A stretch of DNA of 15,649 nt from an uncultured Alphaproteobacteria bacterium (GTDB lineage: Bacteria; Pseudomonadota; Alphaproteobacteria; RF32; CAG-239): assembly GCA_900553115.1 (NCBI GenBank), contig USCF01000006.1, positions 1-15,649 on the forward strand, given 5' to 3'. Positions 15,427 through 15,649 of the stretch are shown here, piece by piece. The notes below the pieces were generated by a model that saw only the letters and a list, made by a program, of their open reading frames with translations, did not search any database and was not told where the DNA came from. Each line of letters begins with the position of its first letter. The stretch's first letter is position 1. A program made the translations under genes and the position numbers.

Positions 15427-15649
15427 AATACCTAAACCGCCTTGTTTTATCAAAGACGGGAACAGCGTTTTGCCAATATCTCTTCCGTTATTTCTTCCTT
15501 ATTCTTCTTGCTTATTAGAAAATGCCGGAAAAGCTGTTATCTAACCCAAACTCTTTGCTTCCGTTAGTGTTAAAAATAATTTTTTCATGTCACAATAAAA
15601 CTCTCAAATTAAAAATTATTTTCAACCGAAAAACAACGTTAGCATAATA
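15333..15649. other. 317-base intergenic/leader region upstream of rne
   Basis: Apart from the hairpins next to rne, this stretch holds no recognisable gene. On the minus strand there is a purine-rich tract (complement of about 15479-15515, repeated GGAAGA-like units) and a 15-codon frame (15588-15541) starting MKKLFLTLTEAK without a good ribosome site. It is AT-rich toward the window end. It presumably carries the rne promoter, but no box pair was convincing. No tRNA fold was seen. Confidence 0.5.
15351..15414 (-). promoter_or_regulatory. rne 5' leader with three small hairpins
   Basis: Reading toward rne, the leader can form CGCC-TGA-GGCG (15414-15404), then a single-stranded A/U-rich stretch, then CCGTT/AACGG (15380-15366, 5 bp, 5-base loop), then GGCTC/GAGCC (15367-15351, 5 bp, 7-base U-rich loop). 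The last two share two bases and so would stack or compete. The leader ends 18 bases before the chosen start. In E. coli a structured rne leader mediates autoregulation by RNase E; a similar role here is inferred from position and structure only. Confidence 0.4.

Overview
The window looks like a chromosomal segment of an AT-rich alphaproteobacterium, perhaps one of the uncultured, host- or gut-associated lineages. The main evidence is an rne gene whose product has a large charged insertion in the S1 domain, a very short tail and a C-terminal Trp-Trp motif, followed by an overlapping BepA-like M48 peptidase gene. The taxon is inferred from gene content and gene style only; there is no rRNA or marker alignment here.

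Layout. (i) Positions 1-1798, minus strand: the first two codons of an unidentified gene; an unusual open frame that reads as a family 2 glycosyltransferase at the N-terminus and as the C-terminal 100 residues of the chemotaxis deamidase CheD at the C-terminus; then a secreted DsbA-family thiol-disulfide protein with its own terminator. (ii) Positions 1954-3671, plus strand: a translationally coupled pair, a DUF47/PhoU-like protein and a PiT phosphate permease. (iii) Positions 3750-11631, plus strand: two very large tandem paralogous autotransporters of 1182 and 1437 residues, 19 bases apart. Their passengers carry many GGA[I/L/V]-type repeats like those of chlamydial Pmp proteins. Both share an identical 12-residue motif in a long signal peptide and end in 262-residue beta-barrels. 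A strong hairpin terminator follows. (iv) Positions 11707-15332, minus strand: a BepA-like M48 metalloprotease with TPRs, overlapping the end of rne by 25 bases. Positions 15333-15649 are an rne leader/intergenic region with several small hairpins.

How the genes fit together. The autotransporter pair is the accessory part of the window and is probably a surface adhesin or display locus made by duplication. The neighbouring periplasmic DsbA-like protein and BepA-like protease have roles (disulfide chemistry, outer-membrane protein quality control) that could serve such exported proteins, but adjacency alone does not prove a link. The phosphate pair is self-contained. The two observations most worth a second look are the glycosyltransferase-CheD chimera, either a deletion fusion or a contig-end assembly artefact, and the shared signal-peptide motif of the autotransporters. 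No mobile element, CRISPR array, tRNA or rRNA was seen.
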